Shown piece by piece: positions 11,528 to 24,589 of a stretch of 64,000 nt of DNA (the stretch's first letter is position 1; each line of letters opens with the position of its first letter). This DNA is from Todiramphus chloris collaris (taxonomy: Eukaryota > Chordata > Aves > Coraciiformes > Alcedinidae). Position numbers and translations under genes: made by a program. Location: assembly GCA_025345505.1 (NCBI GenBank), contig JANVCC010000020.1:53399118-53463117 (forward strand), read 5' to 3'. The notes under the pieces are model-generated. The model made no database searches, was not told the origin of the DNA, and saw only the letters and a program-made list of their open reading frames with translations.

Positions 11528-14500
11528 CACTTGCAAGGCAGGAAACAAACTGAGGAGTATCTTTTCTGGGCAAGGAATATCTGAAGGAGAAGATGATACA
11601 CAGAAGAGCATGAGTATATTTACCTGTCTGCAGAGCAACTTACATTGTAGAGCTACTCCATCTTGAAAAGTGATCTTGAGAAAAAACTTTAAAGTGTATT
11701 TCTTCAAATTTCTTGTGTGAAAGTAATTATGCTGGCAAACCAGAAAGGCTGAAGAAAGCAGCAGATAAAATTTGAGCAATATTCTGGTCATTTGCCAAAT
11801 TAAAAGGAGATATTTGGAAAAGAACATCTGAAGTTTAGGAAATCTAATGAGACTTTCCTGTAAGGTCAGAAAAAAAATTTAAAGGCAATCATAAAAATTA
11901 TGTGCTTTGAGGTTCTGTTGGCAAACCTCTGCCCAGCATTGTGTTCTCTAGCTAGACAATGATAATTCATCAGAGGCTGCTTAGAACTGGCCATCTAATC
12001 CAGGTCATTCAGAAGCATCCTAAAAAAACCAGGGAAGAATGCTATGGAGAAAAAATATGCCCTTAAGCATTAACAGATTATTGATGGTAAAATGGCACCA
12101 TATTTTAGGGCTCCATTAAGAAGCTTTGGAACAAAGGCTACTTTAAGACCATTGCAGTAGAAGAACTGATGTCTGCTGTCTCTGTACTACAGGGAGGCAG
12201 ACAGGAGTGACAGTGTACAGAATTGCAATAGTGAGCTGCTGCTTGGGGAAACAAAGCTGTGAGCTTCTATTTCATAATCCTGAGTAGGTTTGTGAATGCT
12301 AAGTGGAGGAACATATTGATGAGCCCTCTAATAGCACTGTAGTAAACCCTGCGAAATCCAGTGCTATTGGAAATGAGTCAGTGTTCAAGATACAATAGCA
12401 TATGGAACAGATGCTGAAGTTCTGCTGTAAGAAGAATACTAATTCTGGGTATGTGCCTGATCTAGATGTCCTTTTCATAAAAAAAGGAGTTGCAGCTATC
12501 GCCTTATTTATGGATTCCCTATGGCTTCTGACACCACACAGGAACAACAGAAAATATATTAGCAGCAAATTTGCAAGGTGTGGTTGCTCTTTTACTCCAC
12601 CTTTAATGAGCATAATTTTATTGATCATACTTTTTTTTCTTATTTCAGAAGTGGATATCAAGACTGTAGCATTGCTAATCTTTACTAATTAATGAAAAAA
12701 GCAATTCTATCTCAGTTGAGTGCACTGTATGAGCTGGGTATTGAAAATGTTCTTACAAATCTGAGAGAGTGAGTTTGTGTAAAAGAGAGGTATTGAGCAA
12801 CTCTGTCAGTTAGTTCTCTCTCTCGGTGTGGAAAAACAGTGCATTTCGATCTGTAGTGATTTGGAACATGAAGATCCAAGGTTTTATTTTGGTGAAGCAC
12901 CTTCTCATCAACAATAGAAAAAGGCATTATTGCAGAAAACCAGTCAGATTATTTTAGTGGCTGGTGCCTACAGGTGTTAAGCATGAAAATTCCACTGAGG
13001 TTCTCTTGCCTGTCTTCACACAGTAAGAATTGTTGGAGCTTAAAAATACACTAAATATTTGTGATGTACTTTTTTCCCCTGTACATTATGTAAGGCTGTT
13101 GCAATTAAACATGATCTGTGAGCATATTTTTGAACAAAAGTATTCCCTACAGAAGAAAAGTGGTATTTTCATATCCTGTTAATTATTACTAGTATATTAA
13201 TTAATATATTTTCCAGACTAATAGATGTTACCATTGTGTGGTCTGTGTGATGTGTCAGTGGTGTAGTAGTTGAAAAGATAAATGTCATGAGGCACTGCAC
13301 TAGGTCAGGTGAAGTGAAATAACTATTTCTGCCTTGAAACTGGGTAGTTTTGTTCTGATTTTCCTAAAAGAAATAAATGGGAATTTCTTGAATTGAAAGT
13401 TTATTTTTACAGTAACCACTTGTTTTGCTTGAAGCTCAGGTTAGAAAATTCCTAGCCACATGAGTGCAACATGATTAAATCTTGGACTCGTTGTTATTAA
13501 AGTTAATAGTGTTTGCTGTAATTTTATCTGATGATCCAAAGTAACATATATAGCATTTCACCAGGTGCTTGCTGTAGTTCTAGCTCAGCTGTACTCTAGT
13601 TCAGGTGCTCTCTGCACAGAGTGCTTGAAAACAGGAAGGAAAATTTCTCAGTATGAGGCAGGTCACTAATTCTGTCACTGCACTTGCAGGGTACAAGAGT
13701 GCAGGGAGAAGAGTGTGCAGGGGAAATGCTCTCCTTTCTCCCACATTCCTAGCTGCAGGGCTTCTTCAGTGCAAGGAGGAGGAGATGTTAAATTAGCAAA
13801 ACAAATGCATACTATCCAAGTCCTTTCTGTCATCATCCAAAGCAAGCCACCCTGTACACTGTGTGTATGCCAGAAACAGGCATGTTGCGGCTCAGTCATA
13901 AAGCAGTGTACTTAGTGCCTGCATCCCAGATGTGGAGGAGACTGAGCTGATTTCTGCTGTACCTCCTCCAACAGCTCATCTTTAGACAGCGCTTCACGCA
14001 TGTGTGAAGCTCAGTTATCTCTCTGCTGATCTCAGGAATGAACCTGGCTGCTTATTTCTTGTCTGACAGTGCTGGCATGGCAATGTCTGCAGAGATTCTT
14101 TATTGATCAGTCCTGGATAAATGAGGGTAACCATTCTCAGTGGCAGCGATGGATTTTGTTGATGCATTTCTCCTCTTCAGATTTTAGAAACCATTTATTC
14201 CCCGAGGCGAGAATCTGTTAATTTTGAGACTTGTGAAACTGAGAACACACTAATTTATGGCTGTGCTTACAAATCTTTTGTCAGTACCTCTGCATTTCTT
14301 TATACCTTTCCATGCAGTAATTTTGAAGTAAACTGTTCACAGAAGCACTGTTCTACATTGCAGGATAAAATGTTTCAGTGTCTCTGAATTGAGAACAGCA
14401 GGGTTTGTTTTTTTTTCTGCTGTGTTGATTCTGTACAGTCTTTCTCTTGTTTAGTGAACTGTCTCACAGGAGAAAAGTAAATATATGGGCAATTCCTACA

Positions 14501-14997
14501 TTTGTGAGTGATACTAGCCCGATACTTTACTTTCTGAGTAAAGAGTTTAGAGACCCAGTAGAGGAAATATAATTTGGAACTGATGGTTTTGCTTATATAA
14601 GAATGTCTCATTTGCTGGAGTACGGGGATTTACCCTTGGGACTTAACACAGCAGGCATCAGCCTTCAAAAGTGATAGTAGGCTGGAGGACTGATGCTTTG
14701 AAATACAGCATTTAATTTTTTTCTGTTGGAATTAGGTTGAGCTGATGTATCTTGATCTATGGTAGAGCCTCTTTGCTATAAATGGTTGGATTGCAGGAGT
14801 GGCAGCAAAAATTAAAGGAGGAAGGTAAATCTTACAGCTGGTACTGTGCAGAGTACTCTTTCTGTTGTGTAAGAGAGATAGCCTGGTCCTGTCTTAACAG
14901 AATCACAAACTGATCTCATTAATTCCTTTCTGTCACCGTGAGCTTTCAAACAACAGAGAAACGTGTTGTGGGTCTTCTGTGTGTTGGGGCTTCTTTT

Positions 14998-15021
14998 AGT
15001 TATTTATTTATTTATTTATTT
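14998..15021. repeat. (TTTA)n microsatellite
   Basis: About five to six consecutive TTTA units, an ordinary tetranucleotide repeat. Confidence 0.85.
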
Positions 15022-15842
15022 TCTCCTAGAAGTAGAAAGTGACACATCCATATAGTGTCAAAAAAGAGTGTGAATGTGCAATGACAAACGATGTCTGAAA
15101 ATGTTGCATTAATCCTTCTTATCTGGTGGAAATTGACACTGAGGCAACCTTTGACTAAAACAATTCAGTAGGAAAGGTGGGCCTCAGGATGAGAAGGGGC
15201 CTCATAAGCCCTGGCCTGGATGAGCCATCAGACAAAGCCAGGAGACATGGCTTCGCACTGAGTAACACATGTTGAGATCTAATAAAACAGGACTCACATG
15301 GAGTTTCATGGCAGCAGGTTACTCAGCTCATTTGATCATAATTCAAGCCATTCGTGTAACTAATGATGCTCTCAGATGTTTGGCAGAATAAACTAATCAG
15401 ACGTTTAACAGCAGCACAGCTTCTCTGTAGCTCGATGTGGATCTGAGGAATCCTGCTGCAAAGAGGCAGCTCCCATCTCTGTGCATTTTAGTTAGCTGTG
15501 TGGTTCAGTAACCTTTCAGCAGCCCTATCTATATAACAAATAGTTCAGCAGAAAGAAAGAACATGCTTGGGAAAAGGCGTTCTTGGGCAGTTGCTGCACA
15601 TCTGGTTTAATGTCTTTACGGTAAGGCAGTGCACCAAGTCAGCATGTGTTCTGATAGTCCTTAAACAGTGTGAATCAAATAGACTCATGGATGAATGACC
15701 CGTTATGTGGTTTGCAGGTTTTGTAAGTCTCTCATGCTAATCCAAGGACACTTCAGGTTAAACAATTGCACATTAGTTGCCTGAAAGTTGAACCTGAAGA
15801 TGCAGTCATACAAGATGGTTTTTAGCTTTTATATTTCAATCT

Positions 15843-15927
15843 CCCCCCATTTTTTATTTTTTTTTTTTTAGCCCTTCCTCCCCCGCCGGCCCACCCCCCT
15901 CCCAGCCCCCCCCCACCCCGCACCCTT
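15843..15927. repeat. C-rich and T-rich tract able to form G4 on the minus strand
   Basis: A T-rich block is followed at about 15871-15927 by many C runs of three to nine bases separated by one to four bases. The complementary strand therefore carries well over four G runs in under 60 bases, enough for a G-quadruplex by the usual run-and-loop rule. No coding or promoter signal is visible beside it. Confidence 0.8.
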
Positions 15928-15928
15928 A

Positions 15929-18120
15929 GGGGAGCACTAATGAGACCTACTGGTCCTTAATAGCATGATATTTTAATTCACATCCTTTGCTGTTCTTCAT
16001 AGGTGTACCTCTATGGATGTCAGTGCAGCTGCGGTAGTTCATATTAGTAAGGAATATAGTGGCTTGATGCATTTACAGAATAGATTTCTTCCCATATTTA
16101 GAGAACTGACCCTGAGAAAGTCATTCTATCCTCTAAAGGTGAAAACCCACCTATTGCTGTAAAGAACACAATCCTATCAGTAAATCACTGAGTGGATTGA
16201 GGGAGGCTAATGAAACTGGCCATTACAGAGAATTTGGTGGCGTGCTTAGTTCTTTTAAGGTCCATGTTGTTAAGTTCCTTTATTTACAGTAAAGGTGCTG
16301 GGTTCATAACCTAGTTCCACAACTACAAACCAGCCATATTAATGTTATGCAAGCAAACATATGGTAACAATGTGTTGCCCTGTCCCTGGAACAAAAAAAC
16401 ACAGGTAAAGTTACTGTCAAATTTTGATGAGAGCAAGACTGCTTTAAAGCGAAGGAATTAGGTAGATTAGCTGGATGACTAATTCACCAAAGAAGCAAAT
16501 CTGTCCTTTTATGGGATAATGAGTTTTCTTAGTTTTGAGTTTTAAAAGCTTCATTTAAATGTCAGCACAATATATTTGGTAGAAAAAAGAGAAATGTGCT
16601 TTCAATAGAATTAAAACCCTTACAAGTTTCTTTTTGATTGCTGTTTCTGCTGTAAACAGAAGTTGGGCTGATTTATTTGTCCTTTTGTTTGGTCTCTGAT
16701 ACACTTACTGAGGAATAGCTGCCTGCAGAACCTGGGTACAGTTTGCATACTAATCATTTTTGTAACCAATCTCTTCAGGTTTCTGGGTGCGCTGTGGAAG
16801 GTTGCCATCCGCTTCTTTGAAGATAACTAATGCTCATGCAAGCAAAGACTCTGCAGTGGGAGCCACTATCTCCCTGGCGCTGCAGCAACGCAGCTTCCAC
16901 CTGCTGGTGCTCTCCTGCTACCTTACAGCATGCTGTTCAGGTGAGCTTGGAGGTAGAAACTTCCCTTGCCATAAGCATCTTGCAGGGCAGCGCAGAAATA
17001 TTTCCCAGAATGAAGGAAAACCGAGAAAGGCCAGTGCTCTTTTCGCCTTTGTGTCAAAAGCTGACGTATTTGCCATGCAGAAGGCAACTAGCTGGTATTC
17101 CTTGACGTAATTTGCACTGGGAAGTTTGTAACGTTGGAAATTCGGGCACAGCCTCCCTTTCTCACTTGAATAATCACAGCAGTGTTCGTGTAACTGAAAA
17201 CTGCATGCAGGAGCATACACAGGAACAGGACTGGCATTTGTGGGAATCTTTCTGCTGACCTGGTTGGAGTTTTGGGTTGGCTATTTGAATCAGTCTGTAG
17301 TCAGATACTCATTGTATAGGATGAGTATTTTTTTCCCCCGTGTTTCCTTTCCCCTCACTCTGCTAGTATGTGTCTCTAATAAAGCCCTCATGTGCCAACT
17401 TTTGAATAGATCAGCCGGTCTTACTTTATTTCTTCTTTATTTTTCCTTTTTATTTCTCTTCTCTTGTCTGTAAGTACTACAGCAGAGCTCTGTTCTCTGC
17501 TCTAGTCACCCTTAACCATAAAATAAACTACTTGTAAAAGGACAGGGAAGAAATAATAATAGATGGTCTAATAAAAGATATTGTCTCTCCCTACAAGACT
17601 TCTTTCACTTCAAAACAATACAGCAGTGTGATAAAATAAACTGCTGTTGCCATATGTTTTGCTGAAGAATCCCTTCCCCTTTCCCAAGAGGTGACACAGT
17701 CATAGTAGTGTTGAATTTGGTATAACTGAAGGCTGACCTTTAGAGCTTTTAGTTTGGAAAATGACCATTCTGCGATGTTCCTGTAAGTACTCTTTACTGA
17801 CAGCCGAGATAAGTTCAGTGAGAAAGAAGTGAATATATGTGTGTGTGTGTATATATATATATATATTTATTTACTCATGTTATCAACAGAACACTGTTGT
17901 GATCCTGCTTGCTTTTCCCAGGTCCTTTATTCATCTGTAATAGATCTTGCTGACGCAGAAACAGGCTATGGGAGGACATTTGAGAGGAAAAGGGGTTGTG
18001 TGGTTTCCCCAACACTCTTACTATTAAGATGAAGCTGTGTCCACATCTGGGTCATACTTAATGTGCTACTACCACCTTTATGGCAGATTATTTGGATTCT
18101 AGAGCCAGCTTCGCATAGCA
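15929..18120. other. non-coding DNA, one weak exon-like segment
   Basis: The sequence is unremarkable apart from a TG/TA microsatellite at 17833-17866 and a locally GC-richer patch at about 16780-16940. The patch begins after an AG and ends at a strong CAG|GTGAGC donor-like site. It is open in two frames but its translation resembles no known protein. Confidence 0.5.
17833..17866. repeat. (TG)n(TA)n microsatellite
   Basis: Alternating TG turns into alternating TA, the same compound architecture as the tract near 0.6 kb. Confidence 0.9.
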
Positions 18121-18270
18121 CTCTTTTCTTTTTCTCCTCTCTTTTCTTTTTCTCCTCTCTTTTCTTTTTCTCCTCTCTTTTCCTTTTCTCCTCTNNNNNN
18201 NNNNCCTCTCTTTTCCTTTTCTCCTCTCTTTTCCTTTTCTCCTCTCTTTTCTTTTTCTCTTCTCCTCTCC
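18121..18270. repeat. 18-bp polypyrimidine tandem array containing an assembly gap
   Basis: The + strand repeats CTCTTTTCTTTTTCTCCT with an 18-bp period. At least three copies have five T in the central run. The later copies have a CCTTTT variant. All bases are C or T on this strand, so the array is a pure polypurine/polypyrimidine tract that could form triplex (H-DNA). The minus-strand frame of Glu-Lys-Arg repeats is a consequence of the array, not a gene. True copy number is unknown because ten Ns interrupt it. Confidence 0.9.
18195..18204. other. ten-base N gap
   Basis: Ten consecutive Ns lie inside the pyrimidine array, with the same repeat unit on both sides. The fixed length suggests a placeholder for a repeat the assembler could not resolve, so the real length is not known. 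Confidence 0.98.
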
Positions 18271-21200
18271 GTGTTTTGTTTGGTTGGAGGGTTTTTTTTT
18301 GTTTAAATTTTTTCATTTGTTTGTTTTTAGTTGTATATTTATAGCAGATAAGAAATCTGTTTAGCAACCACAGCATGAACAAGGCTTGCAATTTTGGTAT
18401 CAGTTATCAGCCAAGGTAAACTCTCTACATTTGTCAGTCAGTGTTTATCTAGACTTGGTAACATGTATTGAATTCCGTTTTCTAGGATTTTGTTATGTCT
18501 GAGTTTTGTTTTATTAAATAACACTTGATTACAAGAGTGGTTTCAGAGGGAATACTTTCTAAATCAATAATTTACCTGGAAACATTGGTTAGTTTTAGTT
18601 GTAGTTCATCCTTCTATGTGTTCAGCTACCACTGAAGGTCAAGGAAAATGTCAGGAATCTCTCTAGGTTATAACCTTCCATCCTAGAGTTTAACAGAGTG
18701 CTGCTCTAGACTTTTTCTTAGGAAATGTTGGTCTTTTTTGGTTTAGGTTTGTGGTTTTTGTTGTGTTTTTTTTTCAGGGCAGCATTTTATATATTCTTCA
18801 GCTACTGCAGGAAACCTACTAATTGCCTATCTTGCCTGGTTGCCGTGCCTTAACTAATTTTAGATTTGAAGCTGTGTACAAGCTTCCAGCATCAATGCAG
18901 TCAGTTCCTGAAAAGTCACGTTGTATGAGGGTCGCCGTTCACAAAAGGGAATGAGAACAATCTGTTCTCATTTAAGAAAGTAAACAAACAAAACTTACAT
19001 GCATCTTTGCTGAATTGACTGCACACACCTTTGAAGTTGTTAGATGTTTACTAAATAGTCTATCACATCCAATCTAAAGTATTTTCATAGCACATTCATC
19101 AAACCCTACTGTCAAATGTAGAGTAAAAGATAGGAAGTGGCTAAAGAAAAAGAATCTGGCTTTGGAACAGGCATGGGTCACCAAGAATATGATAATTTGG
19201 GGGCTTCTTCCTTCTCCTTTCATAGGCCAATTTGTTTCTTCTGCTTCCTTTTTCTCTCTTTATATAGTACATCTTTTCCTGTCTGCATTGGTGTTTTCTT
19301 CCTCTGCTTCCTGATGCTGCTGACACTGGCCTGTGGTGATTTCTGGCACTGCTCACTAAGATAAAAAGTGACAGCCTGGGAGCCTCCTCGTGTGCTCCAG
19401 AGCTTTCAGCCTGCAGCACAGAGCAGTATATCAAACACCAGCAGGCCCACCCCTTTTTGTTGCATTAGCCAGTCAAGCATTTTGTGCTGCTGAATGTCAT
19501 CTTATTTAACATTTTGTTAAACAACTTCTAAAGGTCTTAACAATATGACAGATGGGCCATTGAATGGATGCTTTAATGGCTGAGCATTAGTTTGCTTTGG
19601 TTTGATAGTGTTTATTGTTAGTTAAGTACTGTTTAAATAAATCAGTACTCCCCCTCTCTCTTTTATAATGCAGACGCATTCAGGAGAGGGTTTTGTTCTT
19701 CTTGTGGTGGGTGTGGGTTTCAGTCTGTCACGCAGACATGATATATGTCGCTCTCCTTTCCAGTCAATCTATGCCTCATAGGATATGACTCCAAGGTCTG
19801 GATCATGTCTGTAAAGGTTAAGGCATGTCTTGAGCATTCTGCCCAGTGGATACTAGAGCTACTAAGAAGATATCCTATGGCAAAGTATAATTTGGAATTA
19901 TATTTTTTTGGCAATTTTTCAAGTTATGACCTTCACTGCAATCTTTCCTGTCTCTGAATTTGTTTACCTTAACCCCTTAAGCCTGTCTCCTGTTACAGTT
20001 GAGTCCATGTGAAGGTGACAGATGTGAGGAACCATTTTCATTCCAAAAGTGAGAAAACCAAATACAGTGTAGGCATGCCGGACTGTACTTTTGGTACTCA
20101 CAGAAATTTTTTTCTTCCTGCAAGAAGCAGGCAGCTGCCTCAAATATCCACGTGCCACTCTGGGAACACCCAGCAAATCAGTACAAAGCCTGCCTCCAAG
20201 GCGGGTGGGTGGACAGACTGTGGTGGCTGGCAAGTGGAGCATGCTGTAGCTGTGTCTAGTCAAGAGACTTCTTTCAGTCACGGTCACTGATTTCTCTTAC
20301 CATGGTATTAAAGGCACCTTTTGCTTTTGGCAAGTACTGAAATGCTGAAATTAGAAGGTACTATGTATTTTATATTTCAGGAATTTGTTGTGGGTGTTCT
20401 CTTACATGCTGTGAGCAAGGCAGGGCAGGATTTCTTGGCAGCGTGAGGATTTTGCTTTATCAAGACTGAGGGACCAGTGCTGGAATGGGCTGAATCTGAG
20501 AATAAAATCTTTGGAAAGTCAAAGAGAAGCTTCATCCTCCCTGCTGCAGGTGGGATATTGGGAAGCAGAGCAGCAGCACTTCTTCCTAGAAGTGGCTGCC
20601 ACCCCTGCAACCACATGAGTGTCTCACAACATCTGACTGCAGAGCTGTGTCTTTTTCAAAGCTTGCAGAGGAATCTGTTGTCCTAGTCAAAGTTGCCAAT
20701 TTTGCCTTTGCAAAGAGTCTGCACCAGCAGTAGATGTTTTCAAGCCTCTGTGAGAAGTCACTGAGGTAGGAAATGTAAGCAGTGTGCCTCCTCATCTTTT
20801 TCTGACAACACATGTTAATGTCAAGTACCTGTCATGATTAGTCCTTGGCTTGAGTACACATATCAACAGTCTATTTCCAGAATCTAGAAAAAAAGATAGA
20901 AGATGTGAATCCAACAGTCATAGATTTAGTGTGGCTATTGATATTTAACTCATTTTGGACGCTGGGGGAATACTAAGATGACTGTAGCATTCCAAAGTAT
21001 AGAAAGGCTTAATTATTTCCTGAAACAACTGTGAATTTAGGTCTTTGATGAAATTTTTGGTCTGTGGCGGTCATTACAGGTCCACTTTTAACAGCAGCAG
21101 GTAACATCCCTGATGTCTCAACCCAATTCTATTTCTGGTAAACAGAGTTCACCAGTTTCTTCATCCCTTTGCTGTCTCCAGTGGCACAGTTATTCTTCAT

Positions 21201-24200
21201 TTCACTTCCTAGGGAAGCCTTCTCATGGATTATCATTAGTGCACAGGTAGTCATATATGTTTAATCCTGATGAAGTATTTGCTTCAGAGTAAAACATCAA
21301 AATGTGACTACACACTGTTCAAACTTAGCCCCTTAGGGGCTGTGGCTACTCATGTTTAATTCCTGCAAGGCTCAGTTTGGTTTATTGACAGTATCAACAC
21401 AAGCTGCAGTAACTGCCGTGTATAGTATTTCTCTCTGAAGGCCTAGAAATTGCTAAGATAAAATTCTGACTTCTGAAGCTCGGTGATGTTAACTGATGGG
21501 TGCAGGACCCATCCATCTTTAAGATGGCCCCCAAGGGTATTTTATTGAAGATGCTGTAGACACTCCTCTGAATCAAAGACACAAGAAAAAACTGGTGGAA
21601 GCTGGACCTTAAATTAGGGAAATTAATAGGAAATTATTGTTTTATTCCATAGTGGACATCTGTAGTAATATTTTCACTATTTTATATTCTATATAAATAC
21701 AACTGGGGAAGGAAATACTGTTCTTTTCCTGAGGCAGTTGCCTTAGATGGTGCCAGTTGCCCACAAATTTTGAGCCTCAGCTCCTCACTGGGCAAGTGGA
21801 AGACAATTTACTCATTTAATCTGTGAGGCAGCATCTCTGTGTTATTAAACCTCTATACCATTTGTAACTTAATGATATCCTGGTCTTGCTTTAACCATTC
21901 AGGCATTTTTTAGAGACAAACAGCACTAGTACATTTGTTCTGATTAATTTGCAGACTGGCTTTTTTTTTTTTTAAATTCACTCCATCCCCCAAACTTTCA
22001 AAACACTGATCTGAAATAACAAAGTGTTACAGATGAGGTCTTCTGATTATTGCCCTTTAAAGCTTTTTTCACATGGGCAGTCTTCACAAAAACCTATTTT
22101 ACTCAAAGAAATTAGGTTTCTGGTTAGCAGGAGCCCTAAATAGACATGAATTACAGGAACGTCCTTTGAAGCCCCATACAGTACTTGTTTCATTAAATCC
22201 CATGAAGCGACCTTAATTTAGTGGAACACTGGATAGGTTGTTCTTTTAACCTATTAGCACTTTGGCCAGTCCCATAAACCATATTCATGGATGATTCCAT
22301 CAAGAAGGACAACAGTGGGATTAATATTATTTCAGGATACAGTAAATGCCACAATGATGAAGCTGTTTAAGATCTGGTGCTCACTGTGTCACACTGAATG
22401 CATTGACATTTACTCTGCTATCACTTCATTTCCAATATTCCTTCCAAATCAGCCGATGCTAATGTTTCAGTGTGTGTGCAGAATGCAATTCCATCAGGGC
22501 TAGGGATGAGGAGAAATGAGCTTAAAGCAAGTACCTTCTCCCCTACTCCATCAGCCCACTCCAACCCTCCCTCCCTTCTCTCACCCCAGCACGGCATATG
22601 GCTTATCTTTTGCAACTTAGCTAGGAAAGAGCAAAGACATAGGTGAAAGTGGGACAAAATTAGAGCTTTGTGTTGTGTGAAGAGTCTGAGCATGAGTCAG
22701 CCCACATGTGGAGCACTCAGAACTGGGTGCTAGTTCGATTACAAATTTCTTGTCCTGGGTGTATAGGGAGGGAGCCCATTTGCTCATGATGTGGCAAAGA
22801 GGGAGGAAGGCAAAGAACCAGCTTGTTTCACATCATGAGGATACCACCCACTGCCTCACTTTGCCTGCCACACATGATGCTGTCTTCTGTAAAGGACAGA
22901 TGCTACCTATATACAGACCTCTCTGCCACTGTACTTGGACACTAGACGGCTTTAATGTCCTTTCTTCCCAGCAGCTTTGGAGGGTCAGCACGGTGCATTA
23001 GCCCCTGTTACAGGTTGAGGGCTCAAAGGGAAATTCATCTGTAAGTCAGTGGAGACACGTGCTGTTCTAAAAAAGATTCAAGTGGGAGCCAAACTGCTCT
23101 GACTCAACCTGTGTAGGAGCCTCTCTCTTTACATTGTCAAAAAAACCTGCCCTGCTGATGTTCTCACAGGAAACCAGCTACAGAACAGGGGTTCGAATAC
23201 ATGTCTCAGTCTATTCAAGGGGCATTTCTTCAGGTGGCTGAGAGGTGGTAAGTGGAGCTAGGAGAGAGCTGGGCATGGTGCATGACTAATGTTGCCATGC
23301 TGCTGTCAGCAGTGCTGCATGGCATCAGACAGTCTCCTCGGGTTCATCTGTCATACTCGGCTGCAATGCGGGGGAGAAGCTTACCCAGCTGGCCTTATTA
23401 ATTGCTACCGTTCTGGCACACTGTGGGAAGCAGGAAAGATCTGTGACCTCTGTAAGCCAAAATTTCTGAAGGCTGGGAGAACGCAGGAGGGAAGTATTTG
23501 TGTGCTGGACTCATTTTTGTATTCTTCGGTAGACTCTCTCGGTTGGCCACCGATGGAGAGGTCATTGTTTGCTCTGTCTTGGTGTGATCATTCTTGTGCT
23601 GAAAAATTCACAAATAAACTGCTTCTCTAGTCAGGAAAATGAGCGCTGTGAGCACAAGAGGAGAATTAGGCAGCCATGGGAGATTTGGCCTTGTTGGAAG
23701 CATAGGAGGATTTACAGTTAAGTGAGTCTATCTGGATTTGCGTATAGATGATTGTAAACCGGGTGCCAGTGAGGGACAAAGATTGCTTTCTGGCTTTTTC
23801 CTCTGCCTAGTCCTCTTTGCTTTTGCTGTGCAGAGACTGTGTTGTTCTGGGTCACTAGGCAGGTGATGAGTACCCCTTTGTGTGGTATATGCATTCGCTA
23901 ATGCAGAGCATCACTATGCACAACAAAAGAGGAAGCACCATCTTTGGGATTTTAGACATGTTGGAGGCTTCTCAGGGGCACAAGAATTTGTGGACCACTA
24001 TCACCAGGTATTTTGCTGAGCAGCTCTTCTGTTGAGTCAAATCTCACTGGAAAAGCAAATGTAGAAAACAAATGCAGAGATTTTAAAAGAAATCAGTTTT
24101 GGCTGTTCTGAGTAATCCAGCTAGAAGCCAGAACTGACTTTTGAAAGGGACCAGTTGGTTTTCCCCTGTTTGAAAATCACAGATAGAAAATGCAAACTAC

Positions 24201-24490
24201 AAGGAAAGAGCTGTGTAGTCTGTTTGGTCTAGGTTAGCCAAACAGTTATGGAAGAGTTGAGGAAATGCAATGCTTGTACTCACCTAAATAGGAGATGTGC
24301 TGGATTGTGCTCTGCATGGTGTAAATGAACGTGCCTCTCTACTTTTGACTGATTATTTTTCATGATTCAGTAAAGATAATTAGATAATTGACCGCATTGC
24401 TTTCAGTTATAGCAAGTATAAACCCCCTTGGGTGTCCATTTGGGATTCTTCTGAGAGTAAGTAGTCTTTGATGGTGACTTGGTCTTCCCT
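18271..24490. other. non-coding DNA with no recognisable gene
   Basis: Unique sequence with scattered short poly(T) runs, for example near 21.96 kb. Open frames reach only 113 codons (23289-23630) and show no domain. A GGTTCGAATAC string near 23.19 kb looks like a tRNA B box but has no matching A box or cloverleaf. Confidence 0.6.
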
Positions 24491-24491
24491 T

Positions 24492-24523
24492 CATAGAATC
24501 ATAGAATCATAGAATCATAGAAT
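24492..24523 (-). repeat. CR1 3' terminal octamer repeat
   Basis: Four perfect head-to-tail copies of CATAGAAT on the + strand correspond to ATTCTATG in the element's own orientation. This microsatellite-like tail is the site recognised by CR1 reverse transcriptase and fixes the element's direction. Confidence 0.95.
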
Positions 24524-24589
24524 CATTATGGTTGGAAAGGACCTCCAGGGTCATCAAGTCCAACCTTTGTCCTAGCATTTCTCTAACCA

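Larger units (their letters stand above)
8801..15840. other. non-coding DNA with no recognisable gene
   Basis: Mostly unique sequence. It contains a 21-base T run at 11507-11527, a short poly(T) at about 9425-9438, a 16-bp AT palindrome at 13193-13208 and a (TTTA)n run near 15.0 kb. A stretch around 9040-9130 faintly resembles an inverted MIR but is too weak to call. No open frame looks like a protein. Confidence 0.6.

Noticed and set aside
13193..13208. 16-bp perfect palindrome TATATTAATTAATATA.
   Set aside because: Such AT palindromes are expected by chance in DNA of this composition, and nothing around it suggests an origin or binding site.
17966..18391. 141-codon minus-strand frame rich in Glu, Lys and Arg.
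   Set aside because: It is read straight through the pyrimidine tandem array and the N gap. The composition is entirely explained by the repeat.
23190..23200. GGTTCGAATAC resembles a tRNA B box.
   Set aside because: There is no A box 30-60 bases upstream, no acceptor stem and no termination T-run.
23289..23630. 113-codon + strand frame with several Cys residues.
   Set aside because: The Cys spacing fits no zinc-binding or extracellular domain I know, and there are no convincing splice sites or homology.
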